DNA from: an uncultured Collinsella sp. | GTDB taxonomy: Bacteria > Actinomycetota > Coriobacteriia > Coriobacteriales > Coriobacteriaceae | NCBI GenBank assembly: GCA_900752475.1 | Contig: CAADVJ010000237.1 | Coordinates: forward strand, 1 to 21,742 | Length of the DNA: 21,742 nucleotides | Direction: 5' to 3' | Shown here: piece after piece, positions 6,491-14,395 of the stretch | Layout: every line of letters begins with the position of its first letter | Numbering within the stretch: the first letter of the stretch is position 1 | Made by a program: the position numbers and the translations under genes | The notes under the pieces: model-generated | Seen by the model: the letters and a program-made list of their open reading frames with translations, nothing else | Databases searched by the model: none | What the model was told of the DNA's origin: nothing

Positions 6491-7216
6491 ATGAACGCAT
6501 CAGCGATAAAGCTATCAAAGCTGTCAAAGCGCTACGGAAAACGGCGCGTTTTGCATGACGTTTCCTTCGAGGTGCATCAGTCTGAGCTCTGTGCCCTTGT
6601 TGGTGCAAACGGTGCGGGCAAAAGCACGCTTATTAAAATCGTCTTGGGCCTCTGTGAGCCGTCGTCGGGGAGCGTGGAGCTCTTTGGAGGCAAATCAAAA
6701 AAAGAGCTTGGTCTGATGCGGACGCGTGTCGGCTATGTGCCAGATTCCAGCGGAGCATACCAATCTCTCAGCGCGGTTGAGAATCTTCAAATCCGATGTG
6801 CGGAATGGGGGCTTGATGAGAATCGTGAGATTCCCCGCGTTTTGAGCCTAGTCGGGCTGGACGTCGATGAAAAAAAGAGCGTAAGCAGTTTTTCTCTGGG
6901 AATGAAACGGCGGCTGGATATAGCTACGGCTTTGTTGGGTGACACTGATCTGCTTATTTTTGATGAGCCAGCAAATGGGTTGGACCCGCTGGGCATCGAG
7001 AGTATATGGGCCCTTATCGGTCGATTGAATCGAGAACAGGGTAAGACCATGCTCATCTCTAGTCATGATTTGGATGAGTTGGCATCAGTTGCAACAAGTT
7101 GCGTGTTTATTCATGACGGCGAACTGCTGAAAATGGAATCGATGGACGTCATAAGGGATGAGGCGCCATCCCTAAAAGAGTATTACAGGCGCTTGATGAA
7201 GGCGGTCTCGCTATGA
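6491..7216 (+). CDS. ABC transporter ATPase, bacitracin/lantibiotic-immunity type
   Basis: A 241-residue ATP-binding subunit of the BcrA/LanF type. Walker A is GANGAGKST (38-46), the signature is SFSLGMKRR (133-141), Walker B is LLIFDEP (154-160) and the switch histidine is H192. The Q-loop glutamine position reads GYVPDSS, a variant seen in this subfamily. With the two permeases downstream it would form a three-gene exporter or immunity pump that protects the producer from its own peptide or assists export. The ATG at 6491 has GGGAGG 3 bases upstream; an in-frame upstream extension runs through the attenuator hairpin and looks non-coding. It overlaps the next gene by 4 bases (ATGA). Confidence 0.9.
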   Translation: MNASAIKLSKLSKRYGKRRVLHDVSFEVHQSELCALVGANGAGKSTLIKIVLGLCEPSSGSVELFGGKSKKELGLMRTRVGYVPDSSGAYQSLSAVENLQIRCAEWGLDENREIPRVLSLVGLDVDEKKSVSSFSLGMKRRLDIATALLGDTDLLIFDEPANGLDPLGIESIWALIGRLNREQGKTMLISSHDLDELASVATSCVFIHDGELLKMESMDVIRDEAPSLKEYYRRLMKAVSL

Positions 7217-8037
7217 AGCGGGCGATCCATCCCATAAAGGCGGACATGATGCGTTTGCACAGGATGTTTCCGGCGAAGTTTGGTCTTGCGCTTATGCTGG
7301 CGTTTGGCCTTCTCTTCGGTGTCTTTCTAAAAAACGGAACAACGTTGCTCACCTTTGGCAATAGCGTTTTTGGGGAGGATATTGGTTTCTGCTGGAATGT
7401 AATCGATCCTTATGCACCCGATGAGTCCCTTGTGCGCAGCGCTTTTGCCGGCACCTCTCTGTTCGTTCCGCTCATCGTCTGCCTGGCGATTTTACAGGAG
7501 CGCGGCTATGAAGAGGGATACCGAATTTCTTCAGCAAGAGGTCTTACCCGCTTTAATGGGGTCCTAGCACATGTGCTTTCGTCTGCTTTAATAATTGGCG
7601 CAGCATATAGTGCGCTTTGCCTTCTTCTTTTTGCAATAGCCATAATACGTGGAGGGCATAACTACTCGCATGACATGCTAACTGCATTTTTGCCCGCAAT
7701 GATAGTCAACGCCGTATTGGTGATATCGGTTGCGCTGGAGACGGTGACCATCTATCGGATCACGGGCAGCGCCGTATTTAGCGGGGCTGTGCTAATAGTT
7801 GGATTTGTCATGAGCTTGACGCTCTACGGAACATACCTTCAGACGCCCATACCGTCCTTGCGATGGATCTTCTTTCTTCCGGGGCCGTACCTTGGAGTCG
7901 GATGTGCCCTTGGGTATAGCGATATGGGGCAGCTGACGCTTCTGGGATATGGCGCGGTAGCCAGCTGTCTATCGGTATTGATTTACGCTCTCGTGAGCTT
8001 TCGTGCTGGGGGTGTGCTCAATGGCTCGTCAGACTAG
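7213..8037 (+). CDS. ABC transporter permease (first of two)
   Basis: A 274-residue hydrophobic protein with about six membrane segments (near 24-42, 84-100, 118-148, 158-178, 190-215 and 240-265), typical of ABC-2-like permeases of LanE/LanG or BcrB type. The short basic N terminus (MKRAIHPIKADMMRLHRMF) is cytoplasmic. It has no enzymatic motif. Translation is coupled to the ATPase (ATGA overlap) and to the second permease, whose ATG lies inside its 3' end. It most likely pairs with the second permease as a heterodimer for self-protection or export. Confidence 0.8.
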   Translation: MKRAIHPIKADMMRLHRMFPAKFGLALMLAFGLLFGVFLKNGTTLLTFGNSVFGEDIGFCWNVIDPYAPDESLVRSAFAGTSLFVPLIVCLAILQERGYEEGYRISSARGLTRFNGVLAHVLSSALIIGAAYSALCLLLFAIAIIRGGHNYSHDMLTAFLPAMIVNAVLVISVALETVTIYRITGSAVFSGAVLIVGFVMSLTLYGTYLQTPIPSLRWIFFLPGPYLGVGCALGYSDMGQLTLLGYGAVASCLSVLIYALVSFRAGGVLNGSSD

Positions 8038-8839
8038 AAGATTCCTTCATTCAGAATTGAAGCATGTGAGCAAATGGACGTACGCCTTAATCCTGGTATT
8101 TTATGCGTGCATGGTGGTATTGCAGCTTAATTCTTTCCCGATGTGGTTCTGTAGCCTCCGTGAGAACAGTTTCTTGGGCTTTTTCCCAGACCCGACGCTT
8201 CGGCTATCGGCAGAGGATGTCCTTCTATTTGGTAATGCGGAGGTTTTTCGCGGTCTGCTGTTCAACGTAGCCCCGTTGGCTCATGCATTGTTCTTTCCGT
8301 TCATCGCGGCTTGCATTGTGCCGCGCTTTGTCAGTTCGGGCTTTATTGAGGAACCGTGGGGGTTGTCGGAGGCTCGGGGAGGGAAGCGTGTGTGCGCTAT
8401 CGTTACGCGAGTGGTGCTGTCTTCTTTTGCCCTTTTGGGCGCGTTTATCCTGTCGAGTGTCGTTTTGTACTGCCTTAACTGCGCGATCGTTTTAGATGCT
8501 CAGCAGTATTTCGACCTGAATGTTTTTTGCTATCGACTTCTTCTGGCGAGTGTCGTCTGCCTTGCATACGTGGTCTCTTGCGTGATCGCTGTTTCCTATT
8601 TTGGGGCCGGCTTCGGTCCGATTGGCATGCTGTTGCTTGTCAATGTTGTAGCGATCTACATACAGCTTGGGGCCAATTCCATGCTTCCGCTTCCAGCCTC
8701 GATGCTCATGTGGATTTGTGGCGTGACCCCGTTGGGGAATAGTCAATGCATTTCGATTCTAATTGACTGCCTGATAAACGTAGCAAGCGTTTTTGCCATT
8801 TGCTTTGCCGTCGACCGATTGCGGTCGAGATTTATTTGA
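8021..8839 (+). CDS. ABC transporter permease (second of two)
   Basis: A 272-residue membrane protein with about six hydrophobic segments and a basic N terminus (MARQTRRFLHSELKH), similar in size and layout to the preceding permease but not a close copy. The ATG at 8021 overlaps the previous gene by 17 bases and has a G-rich site (GGGGGT) about 8 bases upstream; an upstream GTG at 8003 has no better signal. It completes the ATPase-permease-permease set of LanFEG/BcrAB-like systems. The N-terminal segment of the maturase begins 21 bases downstream. Confidence 0.78.
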   Translation: MARQTRRFLHSELKHVSKWTYALILVFYACMVVLQLNSFPMWFCSLRENSFLGFFPDPTLRLSAEDVLLFGNAEVFRGLLFNVAPLAHALFFPFIAACIVPRFVSSGFIEEPWGLSEARGGKRVCAIVTRVVLSSFALLGAFILSSVVLYCLNCAIVLDAQQYFDLNVFCYRLLLASVVCLAYVVSCVIAVSYFGAGFGPIGMLLLVNVVAIYIQLGANSMLPLPASMLMWICGVTPLGNSQCISILIDCLINVASVFAICFAVDRLRSRFI

Positions 8840-8860
8840 TTGTTTGTGAGGGATAATCAT

Positions 8861-9031
8861 ATGAAGCCGTCTCAATACAACTTGATTGAAAACCACGGCG
8901 AAAGAACGCTGGTGATGAATGCAAAGACTGGTGCAATCCTTTCGTTGGATAAACGGCATGCAGATAGAATGCGCCGCATGGTATCGAGTGGCGAATGGGG
9001 GCCAGACGAATTGCGTGAAGCATTACTCTAG
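8861..9031 (+). CDS. N-terminal segment of the radical SAM/SPASM maturase, ended by in-frame TAG
   Basis: A 56-residue open frame starting MKPSQYNLIENHGERTLVMN and continuing NAKTGAILSLDKRHADRM. This is the beta-rich N-terminal segment that normally starts peptide-maturing radical SAM/SPASM proteins of this type, just before the GG-F/M-L-x-x-D-D linker and the SAM domain, and probably corresponds to the leader-binding region. The TAG at 9029-9031 is followed by GGA GGG ATG in the same frame, and the next residues continue the expected conserved linker. So it is either a fragment of one gene broken by a nonsense codon or a separately translated recognition protein. GAGGGA lies 7 bases upstream of the ATG. 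Function is inferred from family resemblance. Confidence 0.65.
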   Translation: MKPSQYNLIENHGERTLVMNAKTGAILSLDKRHADRMRRMVSSGEWGPDELREALL

Positions 9032-9037
9032 GGAGGG

Positions 9038-10153
9038 ATGCTGCTAGAAGATGACCATGACGAAAAGGAGGAAATAAGGGCGATAAGCCGTCTTGCTCGG
9101 TTTTCTGACCGCTCTCTCGGCTTGACGATAGCCCCGACGTTGGAGTGCAACTTCTGTTGCCCGTACTGCTATGAAAAAGGACAACATAAAACATCAATGA
9201 CTCCGGAGGTCGAAGACCGGCTTGTCTCATTCGTGAAGGAGCGTTCACGGGGGTTGAGAGAGCTTGAGATCGGTTGGTATGGTGGAGAGCCGTTGTTGCA
9301 AGTCGATAGGATTCAGCGGCTTACGGAGCGTATAAAGGCGATCCTTAATCCAGAGTGCTCCTATTCGGCATCCATCGTTACAAATGGGTATCTTCTGACG
9401 CCAGAAGTGGCCGTGACTCTCGCGGCTTGTGACGTCAAGATGGCACAAATAACCTTGGACGGGTCTCGAAAGGATCATGATTCTCGGCGGTTCTTACGGA
9501 ACGGACAGCCGACGTACGATGCGATTCTGGACAATGTTTCAAAAGTCGCCCATCTGTTAGATATTTCTATTAGGTGTAATGTCGATATCCATAACATTGC
9601 TGGCGCTGGCGATTTGCTGGATGCACTCGAAGAAAAGGGCCTTAAGAACAAGGTTGGATTCTACCTGGCGCCTGTCGACAATATTAACGATACGTGCCCA
9701 AGCGACAGTAGCTGTTTTTCGATGGAGGCGTTTTCCCAAGAAGAGTTGGACTTCTATAGTCATGCCGTTGACAGAGGGTTCTACGTTGATCTGACGGTAT
9801 GCTTTAATCCGGCCATATGTGGAGCCGTTTGTGCGGGGTCGTTTGTTGTTGATCCAGAGGGCTACCTTTATAAATGTTGGGATGAAATCGGGATGCGCGA
9901 ACGCTCTGTGGGTACACTTGCCGATGGGGCGAAGATGAAGGCTCAGATGGTCCAATGGCTAAACTATGAGCCGAGCGATCATGAGTGTGAAGAGTGTTTT
10001 GCCTACCCTTCATGTATGGGAGGTTGCCCCAATCACGCTCTTTATGGAGGGTCAAAACGGTGTGCATCTCAAAGGTATCAGGTGCGCCAGCGAATGATTT
10101 TGACCGAGAAAGCCCAACGATTGCTTTCAGAACCGGATTCATCTCATGTTTAG
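9038..10153 (+). CDS. Radical SAM/SPASM peptide maturase
   Basis: A 371-residue radical SAM enzyme expected to install thioether links in the six-Cys precursor. The SAM cluster motif is CNFCCPYC (C37, C41, C44) after LGLTIAPTLE; the GGEP motif is at 82-85. A complete SPASM domain follows: C265 with G275 and C280, then CX2CX5CX3C (C317, C320, C326, C330) and C342, enough for two auxiliary [4Fe-4S] clusters. The annotated ATG follows GGGAGG by only about 1 base, which is poor for initiation, and lies in frame with the 56-codon ORF upstream, separated from it by one stop codon and two codons. The protein therefore looks like the catalytic part of a gene that originally started at 8861. It overlaps the exporter gene by 8 bases. 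Confidence 0.88.
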   Translation: MLLEDDHDEKEEIRAISRLARFSDRSLGLTIAPTLECNFCCPYCYEKGQHKTSMTPEVEDRLVSFVKERSRGLRELEIGWYGGEPLLQVDRIQRLTERIKAILNPECSYSASIVTNGYLLTPEVAVTLAACDVKMAQITLDGSRKDHDSRRFLRNGQPTYDAILDNVSKVAHLLDISIRCNVDIHNIAGAGDLLDALEEKGLKNKVGFYLAPVDNINDTCPSDSSCFSMEAFSQEELDFYSHAVDRGFYVDLTVCFNPAICGAVCAGSFVVDPEGYLYKCWDEIGMRERSVGTLADGAKMKAQMVQWLNYEPSDHECEECFAYPSCMGGCPNHALYGGSKRCASQRYQVRQRMILTEKAQRLLSEPDSSHV

Positions 10154-11765
10154 TCTCTGTGCAAAAACAATAATCAGGAGTCCAAAGTATATAGTCTATC
10201 TTTTAATGTGCCTGCTCTCGCTTATGGTCGGTCTGGCTATTCCTTTTTTGACGGGACAACTGGTCAACAATTTTGTCGGTGTCGCACGAGATGGGGGAAA
10301 CGCAATTGCCATTGGCGCTGAGATAGCGGCGCTGGGAATTGTGCGAGCTGGTTTGAATTGCGTAAGCGAGCTGGTCTATGTCGACCTGCAAGCACATGTG
10401 GGATTTGCATTGAACGAAGAGGTGATAAGTCACGTTCAAAGGCTGCCTCGGGCCTTCTTTGCTTCTTTTGATGCCTCGTACTACAACCAACAGATTAATC
10501 ATGACGCTAACGATTTGGTGATATTTGTTATAACCGCAAGTGTCCAAAGCGTGAGCAATACAGTGACGTTGCTCGCGGTGTTTGTTGTCCTGGCGACCAT
10601 AAACGGTCGTCTGGCAATGCTGTGCATGGTTCTCGGCATAATAAGTGGTGTGATTTATTCGCTTTTCAAAAAGCGTTTGTTTGCAAGAAGTTTTGAAGCC
10701 CAAGAGCAGGAAGCTCGATTCTTTTCCGATCTAGAAGAGCAGCTTAGCAACGCACAATTTATTCGCAGACATGTTTTATTCGAAGTCTTCAAGCAAAGGC
10801 TTGAGCGCTCTTTTGCAGAGCTATATCGTTGCGTTTACCAGAACCAGAAAATAAATGCGACTTTTACGTTTGCCAACGCCGTCGTCACGTCTTTGGCGCA
10901 GGGTGGAATCTTGATTCTAGGCGCAAAGGAAGTTCTCGACGGCAATTTGCTGCCTGGCTATCTTATGACGGCGCTAAGCTACTACTCCTATTATTCTTCG
11001 GCTATTGAATTCTTCCTTGCTCTGGGCAAGGACTATCAAACGTCAAAGGTGTCCTACGAGCGTTTGCGGCGTTTGCTGGATATGCCTGAGGACTCAAACG
11101 GGACCGTCATCCTCGATGATGTCCACGAGGTGAGCTGCTTTGAGCTGACTTATAAATATCCTGGGTCCGTAAAGACTACATTCAGAGATATTCGGGCTTC
11201 TTTTAAAAAAGGAAAGCTATACGGAATCGTTGGACCGAACGGTTCTGGTAAGAGCACGCTGCTGGATGTGATAAGCGGTTGCGATCCGGAAAACTGCAAG
11301 GGTGTTATTTGGATTAACAACAAGCCTCTGAGCTCTCTGGACCGCTATGCGCTGCGGAAGCGCAATATCGGGATTACGGAGCAGGAACCGCCTCTGACCG
11401 AGGGGTCGATACGGGAGAATTTAACTCTTTGTTGCGGAACAGCTGAAGATCGTGACCTTGAGAGCCTTATCGAGAGAATGGGGCTTAAAAAGATGGTCGA
11501 TTCAAGTGGCGGACTTGATGCTGAGCTGGACGATAAACAGAACAACATCTCAGGAGGGGAGAAGCAAAAGATAGCGATTATTCGTCAGTTGTTGAAAAAC
11601 CCGGACGTGATGATGTTTGATGAGCCGACATCTGCGCTTGACAGCCAAAGCAAGCGGGCATTTATCGAAATCCTTAAGGAAAGAAGGCGGCGACATATCA
11701 TGGTCATCGCTACGCATGATCCTGTGCTTATCTCGGCATGTGATGAAGTGATTGAAATTTCCTGA
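10146..11765 (+). CDS. ABC exporter, fused membrane and ATPase domains
   Basis: A 539-residue half-transporter of the peptide/drug exporter type. The membrane domain (about 1-310) has six hydrophobic segments. The ATPase domain has Walker A GPNGSGKST (363-371), a Q-loop at Q413, the signature ISGGEKQ (468-474), Walker B MMFDEP (489-494) and H524. It lacks the N-terminal C39 peptidase domain found on many bacteriocin exporters, so leader removal, if it happens, must come from another protease. Its position directly after the maturase (8-base overlap) makes it the likely exporter of the modified peptide, while the ATPase-permease set upstream may provide immunity. The two roles could be swapped. 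Confidence 0.88.
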   Translation: MFSLCAKTIIRSPKYIVYLLMCLLSLMVGLAIPFLTGQLVNNFVGVARDGGNAIAIGAEIAALGIVRAGLNCVSELVYVDLQAHVGFALNEEVISHVQRLPRAFFASFDASYYNQQINHDANDLVIFVITASVQSVSNTVTLLAVFVVLATINGRLAMLCMVLGIISGVIYSLFKKRLFARSFEAQEQEARFFSDLEEQLSNAQFIRRHVLFEVFKQRLERSFAELYRCVYQNQKINATFTFANAVVTSLAQGGILILGAKEVLDGNLLPGYLMTALSYYSYYSSAIEFFLALGKDYQTSKVSYERLRRLLDMPEDSNGTVILDDVHEVSCFELTYKYPGSVKTTFRDIRASFKKGKLYGIVGPNGSGKSTLLDVISGCDPENCKGVIWINNKPLSSLDRYALRKRNIGITEQEPPLTEGSIRENLTLCCGTAEDRDLESLIERMGLKKMVDSSGGLDAELDDKQNNISGGEKQKIAIIRQLLKNPDVMMFDEPTSALDSQSKRAFIEILKERRRRHIMVIATHDPVLISACDEVIEIS

Positions 11766-11794
11766 TGGGGCATTGGACCGAGCATAACAAATAT

Positions 11795-11830
11795 AGGGGG
11801 GCGGGCACCGTGGCTGGCGCCCGCCCCCCT
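11795..11830. terminator. GC-rich terminator hairpin between convergent genes
   Basis: A 12-bp perfect stem AGGGGGGCGGGC (11795-11806) / its complement (11819-11830) with a 12-base loop. It sits between the exporter (plus) and the amidotransferase gene (minus). The minus-strand side continues TATATTTGTT, so it best serves the minus-strand operon but may block both directions. Confidence 0.8.
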
Positions 11831-11863
11831 GCTTAGGAGGCTTTAACCCGAGTGGTTCGCGAG

Positions 11864-12673
11864 CTAACGGGCCTGCTTAACCTTTGCCGCTGCCTCGACA
11901 AACGACTTCCACAGGTTAAAGTCGGTCTCGAGTGTCTTCCACGTGTACTCAGGGTGCCATTGCACGCCCAGACAGAACGGCTGGCCTTCGACTTCGATGC
12001 ACTCGGGAACGCCGTCGGTTGCTTTGGCGACCAAGCGCGTGCTTTTACCCAGACGGTCGACGCAGCAGTGGTGTGCGGAGTTGGTCTGGATCAGCCTGTG
12101 CCCGCCAACCGCGCGTTCAAGCAGCGAGCCCGGCACGACTTCGACGGGATGTACGGGGTCGTTGAGCACGTGGGTATGGCGCCACTGCGTGCGGCCCTCG
12201 CGAGCGCCTAGGCTCGGCACGTCCATGCACAGGGTGCCGCCAGTGGCGACATTGAGCAACTGCGTGCCGCGGCAGGTGGTAAAGAGCGGCTTTTTGGCGT
12301 GGAGTACCTCGCCGACCAGCTTAAACTCAAAGCTATCGCGGATCTCGCAGCAGAGGGTGGGGTCGTAGGGTCGATCATCGCCCCAGCGTTTGGGATTGAC
12401 ATCGGGGCCGCCGGGAATGGCGATGCCGTCGGCGATATCGACGTAATGACGGATGACTTCAATGTCCTCGGTGATGGACATCTGCAGCGGCAGGCCGCCG
12501 GCGGCAAGGATGGCGTCGACAAAGACGCTGGCGATTTCCTCGTTGGGGGAGAGCATCTCGGTTAAAAACGGCTCTGCCTCTTCCCAGCGCGGTGCGACGA
12601 GGATGAGTGGGCGGTCGGCGGGGGCGACGTCGACGTGCGGGGTGTAGGACGATGAAGTGCGAGTTCCGATCAT
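11864..12673 (-). CDS. Class-I glutamine amidotransferase-like hydrolase (peptidase C26, PuuD-like)
   Basis: A 269-residue cytosolic hydrolase of the gamma-glutamyl hydrolase group. The nucleophile is C134 in FTTCRGTQLLN, with IPGGPDVNP (86-94) as the oxyanion-strand region. The rest of the triad is H240 and E242 in QWHPEY. Relatives cleave gamma-glutamyl amides such as gamma-Glu-GABA. The first 20 residues precede the usual start of the domain. It is last in the minus-strand order after the amino-acid uptake genes, 87 bases beyond the ATPase with a hairpin between, so it may be partly independent. Release of glutamate or uptake of its products would fit the transporter, but that link rests on position only. 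The ribosome site (GAAAG) is weak. Confidence 0.85.
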   Translation of the reverse strand: MIGTRTSSSYTPHVDVAPADRPLILVAPRWEEAEPFLTEMLSPNEEIASVFVDAILAAGGLPLQMSITEDIEVIRHYVDIADGIAIPGGPDVNPKRWGDDRPYDPTLCCEIRDSFEFKLVGEVLHAKKPLFTTCRGTQLLNVATGGTLCMDVPSLGAREGRTQWRHTHVLNDPVHPVEVVPGSLLERAVGGHRLIQTNSAHHCCVDRLGKSTRLVAKATDGVPECIEVEGQPFCLGVQWHPEYTWKTLETDFNLWKSFVEAAAKVKQAR

Positions 12674-12716
12674 AGGTGTTGCTTTCGAATCTGAAGGTGA
12701 CAGGGCACATGAGAGA

Positions 12717-12750
12717 CGTGGGACAATACTTTCAATGGATTTGTCCCACG
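12717..12750 (-). terminator. Hairpin after the amino-acid transporter ATPase
   Basis: 10-bp perfect arms CGTGGGACAA (12717-12726) / TTGTCCCACG (12741-12750) with a 14-base loop, 10 bases after the ATPase stop codon. There is no T-run, so termination may be partial. The GGGACAA core resembles the repeat at 21383-21411. Confidence 0.55.
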
Positions 12751-12760
12751 GGGTGGCTGG

Positions 12761-13525
12761 TTAGTGGCCCTTGATGGAGTTGAGGAAGTCCTGGGCGCGC
12801 TTGGTCTGGGGGTGGTCGAAGAACTCGTCGGGCGTGCCGGTTTCCACGATCTGGCCGTCGGCCATAAAGACGACGCGATCGGCCACGCGGCGGGCAAAGT
12901 TCATCTCGTGCGTAATGACGATCATCGTCATGCCCTGCTGGGCCAGGCGAACCATGACCTCGAGCACCTCGTTGATCATTTCGGGATCGAGGGCGCTCGT
13001 GGGCTCGTCAAAAAGCATGGCCTTGGGCTGCATGGCGAGCGAACGGGCGATGGCCACGCGCTGCTGCTGACCGCCTGAGAGCTGCGCGGGTACCTTGTCG
13101 GCCTGCTCGGCAACGCCCACGCGGCCAAGCAGGTCCATGGCGCGCTCGCGGGCCTCATCCTTGGAGACGCCCAGCACGTCGACCGGCCCCAGCATAACGT
13201 TCTGCAGTACGGTCATATGTGAGAACAGGTTGAACTGTTGGAACACCATGCCCAGTTCGGCACGCATGCGGGCAAGATCCTTGCCTTCCTGCGGCAGGGG
13301 CTCGCCCTCGATGAGGATCTCGCCCGAGTCGATGGTTTCCAGGCGGTTGATGGTGCGGCACATGGTCGACTTGCCCGAGCCCGAGGGGCCAATTACAACG
13401 ACGACCTCGCCGCGGTCGACCGACAGATTGATGTCGTTGAGGACGTGCAGGTCGCCATAGTGCTTATCGACGTGTTTGAGCTCGATCAGCGGCTGATTGC
13501 CGGTAGAAGAAGTGCTCTGTGCCAT
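12761..13525 (-). CDS. Polar amino-acid ABC transporter ATPase (GlnQ-like)
   Basis: A 254-residue importer ATPase. Walker A is GPSGSGKST (46-54), the Q-loop is FQQFNLF (95-101), the signature LSGGQQQR (149-156), Walker B MLFDEP (170-175) and the switch histidine H206. The YGDLHVLNDINLSV start and the FFDHPQTKRAQDFL end (235-248) are hallmarks of the glutamine/glutamate/polar amino-acid family. It powers uptake by the two permeases encoded just upstream (36-base gap) with the binding protein at 15190-16185. AGGAG lies 10 bases before the ATG. Confidence 0.93.
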   Translation of the reverse strand: MAQSTSSTGNQPLIELKHVDKHYGDLHVLNDINLSVDRGEVVVVIGPSGSGKSTMCRTINRLETIDSGEILIEGEPLPQEGKDLARMRAELGMVFQQFNLFSHMTVLQNVMLGPVDVLGVSKDEARERAMDLLGRVGVAEQADKVPAQLSGGQQQRVAIARSLAMQPKAMLFDEPTSALDPEMINEVLEVMVRLAQQGMTMIVITHEMNFARRVADRVVFMADGQIVETGTPDEFFDHPQTKRAQDFLNSIKGH

Positions 13526-13561
13526 GGTACTCGGCTCCTTATGACTCGAAATGGTAAAGCG

Positions 13562-14395
13562 TTAGCGGATGATGGTCGCACCGGTCTTGTGCGAAACGTA
13601 GACAGCGGCCTTGTTGATCGCGACGTTGATGAGGATGTAGATGACCGCGATAACCAGGTAGACCGACACGAGGGCGTCGTAGTTGGTAATGAGCACGCGA
13701 GCGTTTTGCATGAGGTCGGGGTAGCTCACCACGTAGGCGACGGTGGTGTCTTTGACTACGACCACAAGCTGCGAAATCAAGGACGGAATGATAAACCGAA
13801 TAGCCTGCGGCAACACGATTTTAAAGGTGATTTTAGCCTTGGAGAGACCGAGTGCCTGGGCCGCCTCGACCTGGCCGCGCGGCACGGCGTTGACGCCGGC
13901 GCGGAAGATCTCGGCCAGCACGCCGGCGGCAGCGAGCGCGACGGGAAGCGTGAGCATCCAAAACGACGGCAGCGAGATCTTGTACTGGGGCAGCACCAAA
14001 AAGAAGAAGTAGATGAACAGCAGGCTCGGCACACCGCGGAAGAAATCGGTGAGCACGCGGCAGACCAGCTGCAGCGGCTTGATGCCGCTGGTGCGGCCGA
14101 GCATAAGGGCTAAGCCCAGTACCAGCGCAATGACGCCGGCGGTGAGTGCGACTTTAACGGTGCCCTCAAAGCCGGCAAGCAGGAACTTCCAGGTGGTGAG
14201 GTGCGTAAAGAAATACCAATAGTGGACCGAAAGCTGGCCGGTCACATAAAAGCGCTGCAGTACCAGGGCGACGAGCGCGGCGACGGCAACAAGCGAGATG
14301 GCGGTGCCGATGCGAATCTTGGCGCGCATCTTGGGGCCGGGAGCCTCGTAGAGCGCATCGCGCATGGTGAGTGCAGGGGAGGAATGCTTGCTCAT
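13562..14395 (-). CDS. Amino-acid ABC transporter permease (second)
   Basis: A 277-residue inner-membrane permease of the His/Glu/Gln family. An N-terminal extension with one hydrophobic segment (about 33-50) precedes a five-segment core. The coupling motif EAAQALGLSKAKITFKIVLP (about 177-196) contacts the ATPase. It overlaps the preceding permease gene by 4 bases (ATGA), so the two are translationally coupled and probably form the heterodimeric channel. Substrate selectivity cannot be read from the permease; glutamate or glutamine is most likely from overall operon organisation. Confidence 0.9.
   Translation of the reverse strand: MSKHSSPALTMRDALYEAPGPKMRAKIRIGTAISLVAVAALVALVLQRFYVTGQLSVHYWYFFTHLTTWKFLLAGFEGTVKVALTAGVIALVLGLALMLGRTSGIKPLQLVCRVLTDFFRGVPSLLFIYFFFLVLPQYKISLPSFWMLTLPVALAAAGVLAEIFRAGVNAVPRGQVEAAQALGLSKAKITFKIVLPQAIRFIIPSLISQLVVVVKDTTVAYVVSYPDLMQNARVLITNYDALVSVYLVIAVIYILINVAINKAAVYVSHKTGATIIR

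Noticed and set aside
6294..11765. Lanthipeptide (Ser/Thr-dehydrating) cluster
   Set aside because: There is no LanB, LanC or LanM-like gene; the only modifying enzyme is a radical SAM/SPASM protein.
13238..14113. Plus-strand open frame of about 290 codons opposite the ATPase and permease genes
   Set aside because: It runs through two well-supported minus-strand genes and is rich in His, Asp and Arg, as expected for an antisense shadow.
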